From: Clostridiales bacterium
GTDB lineage: Bacteria; Bacillota; Clostridia; Christensenellales; Aristaeellaceae
Length of the DNA stretch: 42,541 nt
Direction of reading: 5' to 3'
Assembly (NCBI GenBank): GCA_015056015.1
Contig: SVHD01000019.1
Coordinates: 1-42,541, forward strand
A model generated the notes under the pieces. It was not told the DNA's origin and did no database searches. It saw only the letters and a list, made by a program, of their open reading frames with translations. The position numbers and the translations under genes were made by a program. The number at the start of each line of letters is the position of its first letter. The first letter of the stretch is position 1. This document shows, piece by piece, positions 13,963-21,191 of the stretch.

Positions 13963-15933
13963 ATGAAATCTTTGACTGCCAACGAACTGCGCGCGCTTTT
14001 CCTGCAGTTTTTCCAGGAAAAGGGCCACAAGGTAATCCCCTCTGCTTCCGTCATTCCCGAGAATGACCCCACCGTGCTCTTCACCACCGCCGGCATGCAT
14101 CCCCTGGTTCCCTATCTGCTGGGCCAGAAGCATCCTGCCGGCACCCGGCTCACCGACGTGCAAAAGTGCATCCGCACCGGCGATATCGACGACGTAGGCG
14201 ATATGAGCCATCTGACCTTCTTTGAAATGCTGGGCAACTGGAGCCTGGGCGATTATTTCAAGAAGGAAATGATTCCCTGGAGCTGGGAATTCCTGACCAG
14301 CGAAAAATGGCTGGGCATCGATCCCGCCAAGCTGGCCTTCACCGTCTTTGAAGGCGACGAAGACTGCCCCCGCGACGAAGAAGCCGCCAATCTCTGGCGC
14401 AGCTGCGGCGTGAAGGATGATCATCTCTTCTATCTGCCCAAGGAACATAACTGGTGGGGCCCTGCCGGCGTTACCGGTCCCTGCGGCCCGGACACCGAAA
14501 TGTTCATCATCGTCAAGGAGCCCTGCGGCCCCAATTGCTCCCCTGCCTGCAAGTGCGGCGCTTACCTGGAAATCTGGAACGACGTATTCATGCAGTATAA
14601 CAAGCAGCAGGATGGCACCTTCATTCCCCTGTCCCAGAAGAACGTGGACACCGGCATGGGTCTGGAGCGCACCATCTGCGTGCTGACCGGCAAGAAGAGC
14701 GTTTACGAAACCGATATCTTTGCCCGTATCCTGGGCAAGATCGAAGAGCTCTCCGGCAAGAGCTACAATCCCGATGATGAAAATACCAAGGCTTTCCGCA
14801 TCATCGCCGATCATATGCGCACCTCCACCTTCATCCTGGGCGATCCCCGGGGCGTATCCCCCTCCAATGTGGACCAGGGCTATATCCTCCGCCGTCTGAT
14901 CCGCCGCGCGGTGCGCTATGGCATGGGCCTGGGTCTGGGCGCCGGCTTCACCTGCGAAATCGCCAAGGTGATCATCGATCAGTACAGCGATGTTTATCCT
15001 GAACTGAAGGAAAATTCCGCCTTCGTGCTGGAACAGCTGAAGCTGGAAGAAGAACGCTTTGCCCGCACCCTCAAGCAGGGCGAAAAGGAATTCGACAAGA
15101 TTTACAATAACGTCTGCAATACCAAGAATCTGCTGGATTCCATTCTGGCCAACGCCGATCCCGTGGCCTGCGCCCAGGAAAATGCCAAGACCAAGAAGCT
15201 GCGTCCCTCTCCCGATATGCTGCCCATCATTGAGGCCGCCAACAACGGCGATCCGGCCGCCCTGAAGGCTGCCATCGAAGCCCGCCTTGCCACCCTGTCC
15301 ACCCTGGATGGCCGCAGCGCCTTCAAGCTCTATGATACCTATGGCTTCCCCATTGAAATGACCATGGAACTGGCCGCTGAAAAGGGCCTGAAGGTGGACG
15401 AGGAAGATTTCGCCCAGCGCTTCAAGCAGCATCAGGAAACCAGCCATGCCGGCGCCGAACAGCGCTTCAAGGGCGGCTTGGCCGACGCCAGCGAGCAGAC
15501 TGCCTGCCTGCATACCGCCACCCATCTGCTCCAGGCTGCGCTGCGGAAAGTCCTGGGTGACGAAGTGCATCAGAAGGGCTCCAATATCACTGCCGAACGT
15601 CTCCGTTTCGACTTCACCTTCGGCCGCAAGATGACCGCCGAAGAAATCGCCGAAGTGCAGAAGCTGGTCAACGAAGCCATCGAAGCCAAGGCCCCCGTGA
15701 CCATGGAAGAAATGACCGTTGCCGAAGCCAAGGCGCAGGGCGCCATGGGCCTGTTCGAAAGCAAGTATGGCGAAAAGGTCAAGGTGTATACCATGGGCCA
15801 GTTCTCCAAGGAAATCTGCGGCGGCCCCCATGCTTCCAATACCGGCGATCTGGTTTCCTTCAAGATTCAGAAGGAAGAATCCTCCTCTGCCGGCGTGCGC
15901 CGCATCAAGGCCACCATCGGCCGTCAGGCGTAA
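13963..15933 (+). CDS. alaS: Alanyl-tRNA synthetase, short form without C-Ala domain
   Basis: From the ATG at 13963 (AGGAGG 8 bases upstream) the enzyme has 656 residues, against about 870 for usual bacterial AlaRS. The catalytic class II core is intact (FTTAGMHPLVPYLLGQKHPA; TRLTDVQKCIRTGDIDDVGD; THLTF-like MSHLTFFEMLGNWSLGDYFK; NVDTGMGLERT motif 3). The editing domain has its zinc motifs HTATH (about 517) and CGGPH (about 619, usually CGGTH). The protein stops after the editing domain, so the DHHA1/C-Ala domain is missing. An unusual segment of about 60 residues (LLDSILANADPVACAQENAK to AAIEARLATLST) is inserted before SAFKLYDTYGFP. Controlled by the T-box leader. Confidence 0.95.
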   Translation: MKSLTANELRALFLQFFQEKGHKVIPSASVIPENDPTVLFTTAGMHPLVPYLLGQKHPAGTRLTDVQKCIRTGDIDDVGDMSHLTFFEMLGNWSLGDYFKKEMIPWSWEFLTSEKWLGIDPAKLAFTVFEGDEDCPRDEEAANLWRSCGVKDDHLFYLPKEHNWWGPAGVTGPCGPDTEMFIIVKEPCGPNCSPACKCGAYLEIWNDVFMQYNKQQDGTFIPLSQKNVDTGMGLERTICVLTGKKSVYETDIFARILGKIEELSGKSYNPDDENTKAFRIIADHMRTSTFILGDPRGVSPSNVDQGYILRRLIRRAVRYGMGLGLGAGFTCEIAKVIIDQYSDVYPELKENSAFVLEQLKLEEERFARTLKQGEKEFDKIYNNVCNTKNLLDSILANADPVACAQENAKTKKLRPSPDMLPIIEAANNGDPAALKAAIEARLATLSTLDGRSAFKLYDTYGFPIEMTMELAAEKGLKVDEEDFAQRFKQHQETSHAGAEQRFKGGLADASEQTACLHTATHLLQAALRKVLGDEVHQKGSNITAERLRFDFTFGRKMTAEEIAEVQKLVNEAIEAKAPVTMEEMTVAEAKAQGAMGLFESKYGEKVKVYTMGQFSKEICGGPHASNTGDLVSFKIQKEESSSAGVRRIKATIGRQA

Positions 15934-15951
15934 GATTTTTCAATAAATTAT

Positions 15952-16010
15952 GCGAGAGGGTGTTTCTGAAAAAGAAACACCCTCTTTTCTTTCCCAAAGA
16001 AAACTGTTTT
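15952..16010 (-). repeat. Degenerate copy of the hairpin repeat, acting as alaS terminator
   Basis: Copy 3 (partial). AGAGGGTGTTTC (15955-15966) pairs perfectly with GAAACACCCTCT (15974-15985) and is followed on the plus strand by TTTCTTT, so it can end alaS transcription. On the minus strand the flank reads CAGTTTTCTTTGGGA, the repeat core; the CACTGG head is not recognisable. Confidence 0.6.
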
Positions 16011-16075
16011 GGGATCCATTGGGATGATGGAAAAATGCAAAGCATCCCGCGGGGCGGTCACGGATTATGTTTTCG

Positions 16076-16098
16076 GGCGGATTGAATCCGCCTTTTTT
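16076..16098 (+). terminator. Second terminator in the alaS-hpf gap
   Basis: GGCGGA-TTGAA-TCCGCC followed by six T. Together with the hairpin at 15955 it isolates hpf from alaS. Confidence 0.7.
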
Positions 16099-16148
16099 GA
16101 TTGCGCGCAGGGAGATGGAAAGAAATTTATAAAAAATGGTTAAAAATA

Positions 16149-16177
16149 GCAGGAAATTTTGATTGAATGGCGAATAT
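16149..16177 (+). promoter_or_regulatory. Sigma-H-type promoter of hpf
   Basis: GCAGGAAAT (16149-16157), 11 bases, GGCGAATAT (16169-16177) matches the Bacillus sigma-H consensus RnAGGAwWW-N11-12-RnnGAATww at every specified position. Bacillus hpf (yvyD) is known to be transcribed by sigma-H among others. The leader would be about 80 bases. Confidence 0.55.
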
Positions 16178-16262
16178 AAGGGGTACATAGATAATGTGAG
16201 AGAGAAAAAAGAAAGAAATAACCGGAGGGGTTCCGGTTCATAAACTTGAGAGGAGTGTTTCT

Positions 16263-16802
16263 ATGAAAACCAACATCACCGCGAAGAACATGGTTGTCAC
16301 CCCCGGCATTACCAATCGTATCACCAAGAAAACTGCCACCATGGAACGCTATCTGAAGCCGGATACGGAAATGTTTGTCCGGCTGCGCAAGGAGCGGGAT
16401 GAGCGCATCTGCGAAATCACCGTTCCCATGAACGGCGTTACCCTGCGCGCGGAATCCTCCAGCAAGGATAATTTGTTTATGTCCATCGACAGCGCCCTGG
16501 CCAAGCTGGAACGCCAGATCCTGCGTCATCGCACCAAGCTGGAAAAGCGGCTGCGTGAAGACGCCTATCGGGATGAAACCCCCGAATTTATCGAGGATAT
16601 CGCCGCCTACGGCACGGAAGCCCGCAAGGTTGTGCGTACCAAGACCTTCCCCGTACGTCCCATGGCGGTGGAAGACGCCATCCTGCAGATGGAATTGCTG
16701 GGCCATTCCTTCTTCGTCTTCGTCAATATTGAAACGGAGCGGACCAACGTCCTCTATCTGCGCAAGGACGGCAATTTGGGCCTGATGGTGCCGGAAGACT
16801 AA
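16263..16802 (+). CDS. hpf: Ribosome hibernation promoting factor, long form
   Basis: The 179-residue protein begins MKTNITAKNMVVTPGITNRI and has the S30AE/YfiA fold at 1-105 (beta-alpha-beta-beta-beta-alpha, basic second helix SALAKLERQILRHRTKLEKR) and a C-terminal dimerisation domain at about 122-179 (VVRTKTFPVRPMAVEDAILQ, MELLGHSFFVFVNIETERTN, VLYLRKDGNLGLM). Long HPF pairs 70S ribosomes into inactive 100S dimers in stationary phase. GAGAGGAG precedes the ATG. A sigma-H-type promoter upstream suits stationary-phase expression. It is monocistronic, ending at a strong terminator. Confidence 0.95.
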   Translation: MKTNITAKNMVVTPGITNRITKKTATMERYLKPDTEMFVRLRKERDERICEITVPMNGVTLRAESSSKDNLFMSIDSALAKLERQILRHRTKLEKRLREDAYRDETPEFIEDIAAYGTEARKVVRTKTFPVRPMAVEDAILQMELLGHSFFVFVNIETERTNVLYLRKDGNLGLMVPED

Positions 16803-16845
16803 AAATTTTATGAAGGGCGGCCTTATTTATCGCCCGATTTATTGC

Positions 16846-16877
16846 AAAAGGGGCCGGATGAAAATCCGGTCCCTTTT
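16846..16877 (+). terminator. Terminator of hpf
   Basis: AAAAGGGGCCGGAT-GAAA-ATCCGGTCCCTTTT: 14-bp stem with one G-U pair and a tetraloop, ending in T-rich sequence. Being A-rich before and T-rich after, it may also serve the minus-strand gene that converges on it. Confidence 0.8.
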
Positions 16878-16897
16878 CCTTTGGATTTCAGTATTTA

Positions 16898-17605
16898 TTA
16901 TAATCCCTGCCACAGAAGCTTTTCCATTTCCTGATGCAGGACCAATTCTGCGCCTGCGGCGGCCTGATTTAAATCCAGGGAACGGAGGTGGGTTTCCCTG
17001 GTTCCTCCCCAATCTTCGTCGGGTTCCCTGACGGAAAGGATCAGCGTCATGGGCGATTTTTCATCAAAGCAGATTTCCGCCCTTCTTACCAGCCGCAGCT
17101 GCCCATCCTCCCAGCGATAAATCTCGCTGGCGCCGGTGGCGGCGCTGTCGTGGATATAATTATAAACCAGCTGCTTTTCGGGATAGAGGGTATAATTGCT
17201 CAGCCAGATGGCGCCGATATTCCGCGCTTCAAATGCGCTTTCGTTGGGGTTATAGAAAAAGAAGGTATGCTGGCTGTTGGACGCCCCCAGCAGATACAGA
17301 ATATCCAGATCGGGATAGCCGTCAAAATCCAGATCTTTTGCCACAATGCCGGGCATGCCCTCAAAATCATCCTGGGTGGATACATACAGGGATTGGAAAA
17401 TTTCCTTCGTTTCTTCCCGGATGATATCCAGCCGGAAGATTTTTTCCCGGGCATAATCCGCGCCCCGGTATTGCTGGCCGACCCATTCCGCAGCGATGGA
17501 AAATTGTTCGCCGGTGGGGAAGGAAAGCTGCGCTTCCCCCAGGGCAGCGGGCGCAAGGAACAGCAAAAGAAGCAGCAAAGCGAAGAATTTTTTCATGCGA
17601 TTCAT
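16898..17605 (-). CDS. Secreted protein with FG-GAP/VCBS-like calcium-binding motif (XAC2610-like)
   Basis: The 235-residue product has a clear signal peptide (MNRMKKFFALLLLLLFLAPA, cleavage after ALG near residue 23; an ATG three codons later is an alternative start). The mature part contains VAKDLDFDGYPDLDILYLLG, a Dx[DN]xDGxxD calcium-binding motif of FG-GAP/VCBS repeat proteins, followed by a blade-like HTFFFYNPNESAFEARNIGA and EIYRWEDGQLRLVRRAEI. This arrangement is seen in small secreted XAC2610-type proteins of unknown function. It is transcribed toward hpf, with no gene cotranscribed. A role in sensing or binding outside the cell is only a guess. Confidence 0.6.
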   Translation of the reverse strand: MNRMKKFFALLLLLLFLAPAALGEAQLSFPTGEQFSIAAEWVGQQYRGADYAREKIFRLDIIREETKEIFQSLYVSTQDDFEGMPGIVAKDLDFDGYPDLDILYLLGASNSQHTFFFYNPNESAFEARNIGAIWLSNYTLYPEKQLVYNYIHDSAATGASEIYRWEDGQLRLVRRAEICFDEKSPMTLILSVREPDEDWGGTRETHLRSLDLNQAAAGAELVLHQEMEKLLWQGL

Positions 17606-17677
17606 CCTTTCATATTGGTTTCAACCATGAAACGATGGAGAATGGGGATTTCTTCCACCAGTAAATTTTTGATTTTG

Positions 17678-17707
17678 AAAAAACCCAAGGCATGATTGCC
17701 CTGGGTT
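17678..17707 (-). terminator. Terminator of pfkA
   Basis: On the minus strand AACCCAGGGCA-ATCA-TGCCTTGGGTT (one G-U) followed by a T-run, 17 bases after the stop. Confidence 0.85.
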
Positions 17708-17724
17708 TATATCTGTATTTTTGA

Positions 17725-18801
17725 TCAATCCCCGAAGGAGATGCCCATATCCTTGGCCACCTGCACCATCTGATGATCCTGGGGCACCAGCTTGGGCACG
17801 CCGGCAATTTCGGAAAGCTTGTTATGGGTGATGGTATTGCCCACCAGCGCCACGGTAACGCCGTATTCTTCCCGGGCGATAAGCTGGGCGGCATGCACGC
17901 CGAACTGGGTGGAAAGCACGCGGTCATAGGCAGAGGGAGAGCCGCCCCGCTGCACATGCCCGGGCACCACGGCCCTGGCTTCCACGCCCACCAGATCGGA
18001 AAGCTCCTTGGCCACCCGGTTGGCAATGCCGTTGAAGCCCTTTTCGGCGCGCAGGGCATCCCGCTCCTTGCGCTTCATTTTGGCTTCCTTCTTATCCATG
18101 GCGCCTTCGGCCACCGCCAGGATGGAGAAGGCCTTTTTGCTCTTGGCCCGGGTTTCCACCACCTTGGCCACTTCCTTGATATCATAGGGGATTTCGGGCA
18201 GCAGCACCACATCCGCGCCGCCGGCCAGGCCGGAATACAAGGTCAGCCAGCCCGCCTTATTGCCCATGATTTCAATCACCATGCAGCGGCCGTGGGAGGC
18301 GGCGGTGGTATGAATCCGGTCGATGACGTCGGTGGCGATATCCACGGCGGTATGGAAACCGAAGGTGAAATCGGTGCCGTAAATATCGTTGTCGATGGTC
18401 TTGGGCAGACCGATCACATTCAGCCCTTCCTCGGAAAGCAGATTGGCGGTTTTGTGGGTGCCGTTGCCGCCCAGGGTCACCAGGCAATCCAGCTTCATTT
18501 TTTCGTAGTTTTCCTTCATGGCCTTGACCTTGTCCACCTTGTCATCCTCGATGACGCGCATATTGCGGAAGGGGGTGCGGGCCGTGCCCAGGATGGTGCC
18601 GCCCAGGGTCAGAATGCCGGAAAACTGGCTGCGCTTCATTTCCTGCCATTCGCCCTCGATCAGGCCGCGATAGCCATCCTGAATGCCAACGATTTCCACA
18701 TCTTCAAACATTTCATACGCCGCACGGGCTACGCCGCGGATGGCCGCATTCAGGCCGGGGCAATCGCCGCCGCTGGTCAAAATACCAATTCTACGCTTCA
18801 T
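17725..18801 (-). CDS. pfkA: 6-phosphofructokinase, PPi-like/mixed-type sequence
   Basis: From the ATG at 18801 (AAGGAG upstream) the enzyme has 358 residues. It phosphorylates fructose 6-phosphate in glycolysis. Landmarks are MKRRIGILTSGGDCPGLNAA (nucleotide loop), TLGGNGTHKTA (110-118), GLPKTIDNDIYGTDFTFGFH (131-150, catalytic Asp137), EIMGNKAGWLTL and PGHVQRGGSPSAYDRVL. Two positions normally decide the phosphoryl donor: Gly114 (equivalent to E. coli Gly104) allows ATP, whereas Lys134 (equivalent to Gly124) is typical of pyrophosphate-dependent enzymes; the Mg-binding Asp103 equivalent is Asn113. The donor is therefore uncertain. A repeat copy lies directly upstream in its leader. Confidence 0.92.
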   Translation of the reverse strand: MKRRIGILTSGGDCPGLNAAIRGVARAAYEMFEDVEIVGIQDGYRGLIEGEWQEMKRSQFSGILTLGGTILGTARTPFRNMRVIEDDKVDKVKAMKENYEKMKLDCLVTLGGNGTHKTANLLSEEGLNVIGLPKTIDNDIYGTDFTFGFHTAVDIATDVIDRIHTTAASHGRCMVIEIMGNKAGWLTLYSGLAGGADVVLLPEIPYDIKEVAKVVETRAKSKKAFSILAVAEGAMDKKEAKMKRKERDALRAEKGFNGIANRVAKELSDLVGVEARAVVPGHVQRGGSPSAYDRVLSTQFGVHAAQLIAREEYGVTVALVGNTITHNKLSEIAGVPKLVPQDHQMVQVAKDMGISFGD

Positions 18802-18828
18802 AAGGCACGCTCCTTTTGAGATTATTTT

Positions 18829-18896
18829 GCGAGAGGGGGATTCTTTGGTGCCAAAGAATCCCCCTCTCGCGCTCTCCCCAAGAAAGCGGTATGGGA
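18829..18896 (-). repeat. Dispersed hairpin repeat, copy 4 (tail and core only)
   Basis: A perfect 20-bp hairpin: GCGAGAGGGGGATTCTTTGG with its complement and a 2-base loop, followed (minus strand reads it before) by the core CTTTCTTGGGGAGAGC. The CACTGG head has decayed. It lies 28 bases upstream of the pfkA start, inside its 5' leader, and faces copy 5. Confidence 0.7.
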
Positions 18897-18966
18897 TATT
18901 TCTTTTGCACTTCAAAGATGATTTTTCCCCCCGAAAAGAATCAATCAAAGTTTATTCTGCTTGTTT

Positions 18967-19073
18967 CACTGGCACACAAGCTGATTGGACGACATCCAGT
19001 AAAACCCAGAGTGGGTTTTCTTTGGGAGAGCGCGAGAGGGCCTTTCTTTTTCCGAAAAGAAAGGTTCTCTCGC
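18967..19073 (+). repeat. Dispersed hairpin repeat, copy 5 (full; first of three in tandem)
   Basis: Head CACTGGCACACAAGCTGATT, core ACCCAGAGTGGG-TTTTCTTTGGGAG, tail hairpin GCGAGAGGGCCTTTCTTTT pairing with AAAAGAAAGGTTCTCTCGC through two G-U pairs. Confidence 0.8.
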
Positions 19074-19089
19074 CAATTCTCATTTTCCC

Positions 19090-19196
19090 CACTGGTACAC
19101 AAGCCGATTTTGCGGCGACCAGTAAAATCCAGAGTGGGTTTTCTTTGGGAGAGCGCGAGAAGGCCTTTCTTTTTTCGAAAAGAAAGGTTCTCTCGC
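19090..19196 (+). repeat. Dispersed hairpin repeat, copy 6 (full; second of three in tandem)
   Basis: Head CACTGGTACACAAGCCGATT, core ATCCAGAGTGGG-TTTTCTTTGGGAG, tail GCGAGAAGGCCTTTCTTTT with AAAAGAAAGGTTCTCTCGC (two G-U, one A-C). Exactly 123 bases after copy 5. Confidence 0.8.
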
Positions 19197-19212
19197 CAAT
19201 TCTCGTTTTTCC

Positions 19213-19318
19213 CACTGGCACACAAGTAGATTTTGTGGCGACCGGTAAAATCCAGAATGGCTTTCTTGGAAGGGGGCTGGGGAAACCGTTCTTTGGCCAC
19301 AAAGAATGGTTTCCCCAG
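19213..19318 (+). repeat. Dispersed hairpin repeat, copy 7 (full; third of three in tandem)
   Basis: Head CACTGGCACACAAGTAGATT, core ATCCAGAATGGC-TTTCTTGGAAG, then the second arm type: CTGGGGAAACCGTTCTTTG with CAAAGAATGGTTTCCCCAG (one G-U). Again 123 bases after the previous copy. It ends 11 bases beyond the stop of the convergent ATPase gene. Confidence 0.8.
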
Positions 19319-19328
19319 AAAATCTCCA

Positions 19329-21035
19329 TTACTTCTTCAATCCCAAGATCCCCAGCAGGGAGCGGGTGAGGCTGCGGCCCACTTCGCGGCCGGCGCTGGT
19401 GGTGGCAGATTTGGTGAAGGAAGAGATCAGCTGCTCCGCCACGGTCATTTCGCTCTGCTTCTTGGCGACTTTCTTGGTCTTTTCCTTCTTTTCGATCACC
19501 TGCGCATCCTGCACGGGGGCATAGGTGGGATAGACGGGCTGCTGCGCGGGATAGACAGGCTGGGCCGGAGTGGGATAGACGCTCTGCTGCACCGGGGCCT
19601 GCATGGTGGGCATAACCCGCTCTTCATATTGCCCGGTCTGGGGATTATAGACCCGGAAGGCCACGGGCTGATAGACGGGTTCGGGGGCGGCGGCAGCCTC
19701 CGCTTCCACGGGGATGGGCCGCACCACCTGGGTTTTCTCCGCGCCGTTTTCGGTGAAATGCCGGGAGAGGATTTCATAGGCGCTTTCGGGATCCAGGGCG
19801 GTATCATATTTTTGCCCGATCATATCGGTTTCAATAAAGGTTTTCCGCAATTCATCGGAAATGGCGCCGATCTGGGACTGGGGCGGCAGAATGGTGGCCC
19901 TTTGCACGATGGAGGGCGCGCCATCCTCCTGCAGGAAGGAAAGCAGCGCTTCGCCGGTGCCCAGCTGGGTGAGGGTTTCCTCGGTATCGAAAGCGGGGTT
20001 CACCCGGAAGGTCTGGGCCACGGCGCGAACGATTTTCTGTTCCTGGGGCGTAAAGGCGCGCAGGGCATGCTCCACCCGGCCGGAAAGCTGGGAAAGCACG
20101 GAGGAGGGGATATCAGTGGGGGTCTGGGTGATGAAATACACGCCCACGCCCTTGGAGCGGATCAGGCGGATCACCTGCTCAATTCTCTCCAGCAGGGTTT
20201 TGCTGCAATCATCAAAGAGCAGATGCGCTTCATCGAAGAAGAAGACCATCCGGGGCTTATCGCTGTCGCCCTGCTCAGGGAGCAGTTCATATAATTCGCC
20301 CAGCAGCCAGAGCAGGAAGGTGGAATACATGGCGGGCTTGCGGAAGAGGGTATCCGCCGCCAGGATATTGATCATGCCGTTGCCGTTTTCATCCTGGCAG
20401 AGCCAATCGGAAAGCTCCAGGGCGGGCTCGCCGAAGAACTGATCGCCGCCCTGATCCTCCAGAATGGCGATGGCGCGCTGGATGGCGCCCACGGTGGATT
20501 TGGCCACATGGCCGTATTCCAGGGTATATTTGGCGGCGTTTTCGCCCACGTAAGCCAGCACGGCCTTTACGTCCTTCAAATCCACCAGCAGCATATGTTC
20601 GTCATCGGCGATGCGGAAAATGACATGCATCACGCCGGTCTGGGTTTCATTCAGCCCCAGCATCCGGGAAAGGAGCAGCGGCCCCATTTCGCTGACCGTG
20701 GTGCGCACGGGATGGCCCTTTTCGCCGTAAACATCCCAGAAGGTAACCGGGCAGGGACGGAAGGAAAAGGAGGGAACGCCGCAGGTCTGCAGCCGTTCGT
20801 CAATCTTTTTGTTGCCTTCGCCGGGCTTGCAAAGGCCGGCCAGATCGCCCTTGACGTCCGCCAGGAATACGGGCACGCCCAGTTGGGAAAAGCCTTCGGC
20901 CATTACCTGCAAAGTTACGGTTTTACCGGTGCCGGTGGCGCCGGCGATGAGCCCATGGCGATTGGCCATGGAGGGCAGCATGCATACCGCCCCTTCGTTG
21001 GAAGTGCCAAGCCAGATATTGCCATTGAGAAGCAT
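19329..21035 (-). CDS. HerA-like DUF853 family ATPase
   Basis: From the ATG at 21035 (AAGGAGGAA upstream) the product has 568 residues. Residues 25-45 (NRHGLIAGATGTGKTVTLQV) hold the Walker A motif, and RMVFFFDEAHLLFDD (about 260) the Walker B; VYFITQTPTDIPSSVLSQLS is a sensor-like strand. This is the HerA/DUF853 type of hexameric FtsK-HerA ATPase, cytoplasmic and of unsettled cellular role. After about 420 the protein becomes low-complexity: an Ala/Pro-rich stretch and repeated PVYP units (QQSVYPTPAQPVYPAQQPVY), then a Lys-rich segment and a short C-terminal helix region. The gene is flanked on both sides by hairpin repeats (three after its stop, one before its start). Confidence 0.85.
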   Translation of the reverse strand: MLLNGNIWLGTSNEGAVCMLPSMANRHGLIAGATGTGKTVTLQVMAEGFSQLGVPVFLADVKGDLAGLCKPGEGNKKIDERLQTCGVPSFSFRPCPVTFWDVYGEKGHPVRTTVSEMGPLLLSRMLGLNETQTGVMHVIFRIADDEHMLLVDLKDVKAVLAYVGENAAKYTLEYGHVAKSTVGAIQRAIAILEDQGGDQFFGEPALELSDWLCQDENGNGMINILAADTLFRKPAMYSTFLLWLLGELYELLPEQGDSDKPRMVFFFDEAHLLFDDCSKTLLERIEQVIRLIRSKGVGVYFITQTPTDIPSSVLSQLSGRVEHALRAFTPQEQKIVRAVAQTFRVNPAFDTEETLTQLGTGEALLSFLQEDGAPSIVQRATILPPQSQIGAISDELRKTFIETDMIGQKYDTALDPESAYEILSRHFTENGAEKTQVVRPIPVEAEAAAAPEPVYQPVAFRVYNPQTGQYEERVMPTMQAPVQQSVYPTPAQPVYPAQQPVYPTYAPVQDAQVIEKKEKTKKVAKKQSEMTVAEQLISSFTKSATTSAGREVGRSLTRSLLGILGLKK

Positions 21036-21055
21036 GGGGAATTCCTCCTTAGTTT

Positions 21056-21121
21056 CTGGGGAAACCCACTTTTGAGGCAAAAGTGGGTTTCCCCAGGCCC
21101 CTTCCCGAAAACCAATCCGGG
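21056..21121 (-). repeat. Dispersed hairpin repeat, copy 8 (tail and partial core)
   Basis: A perfect 19-bp hairpin CTGGGGAAACCCACTTTTG with its complement, 3-base loop. The flank GCCCCTTCCCGAAAACC is a decayed core and the head is missing. It sits 20 bases upstream of the ATPase start codon. Confidence 0.65.
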
Positions 21122-21191
21122 AAGGAAAAATATTTTGCCTTCATTCGTTGTTTCCCCGTGATTCGTAGGGAATATAATATTTGTTGATCGT

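Noticed and set aside
18967-19318. CRISPR-like regular spacing
   Set aside because: The period is 123 bases, the repeats are over 100 bases long with a hairpin, there are no spacers of usual size and no cas genes.
18683-19369. Open frames running through the tandem repeats on both strands
   Set aside because: They encode repeated peptides such as KKAILDFTGRHK only because the DNA repeats; stop-free length follows from the repeat sequence and there is no ribosome site.
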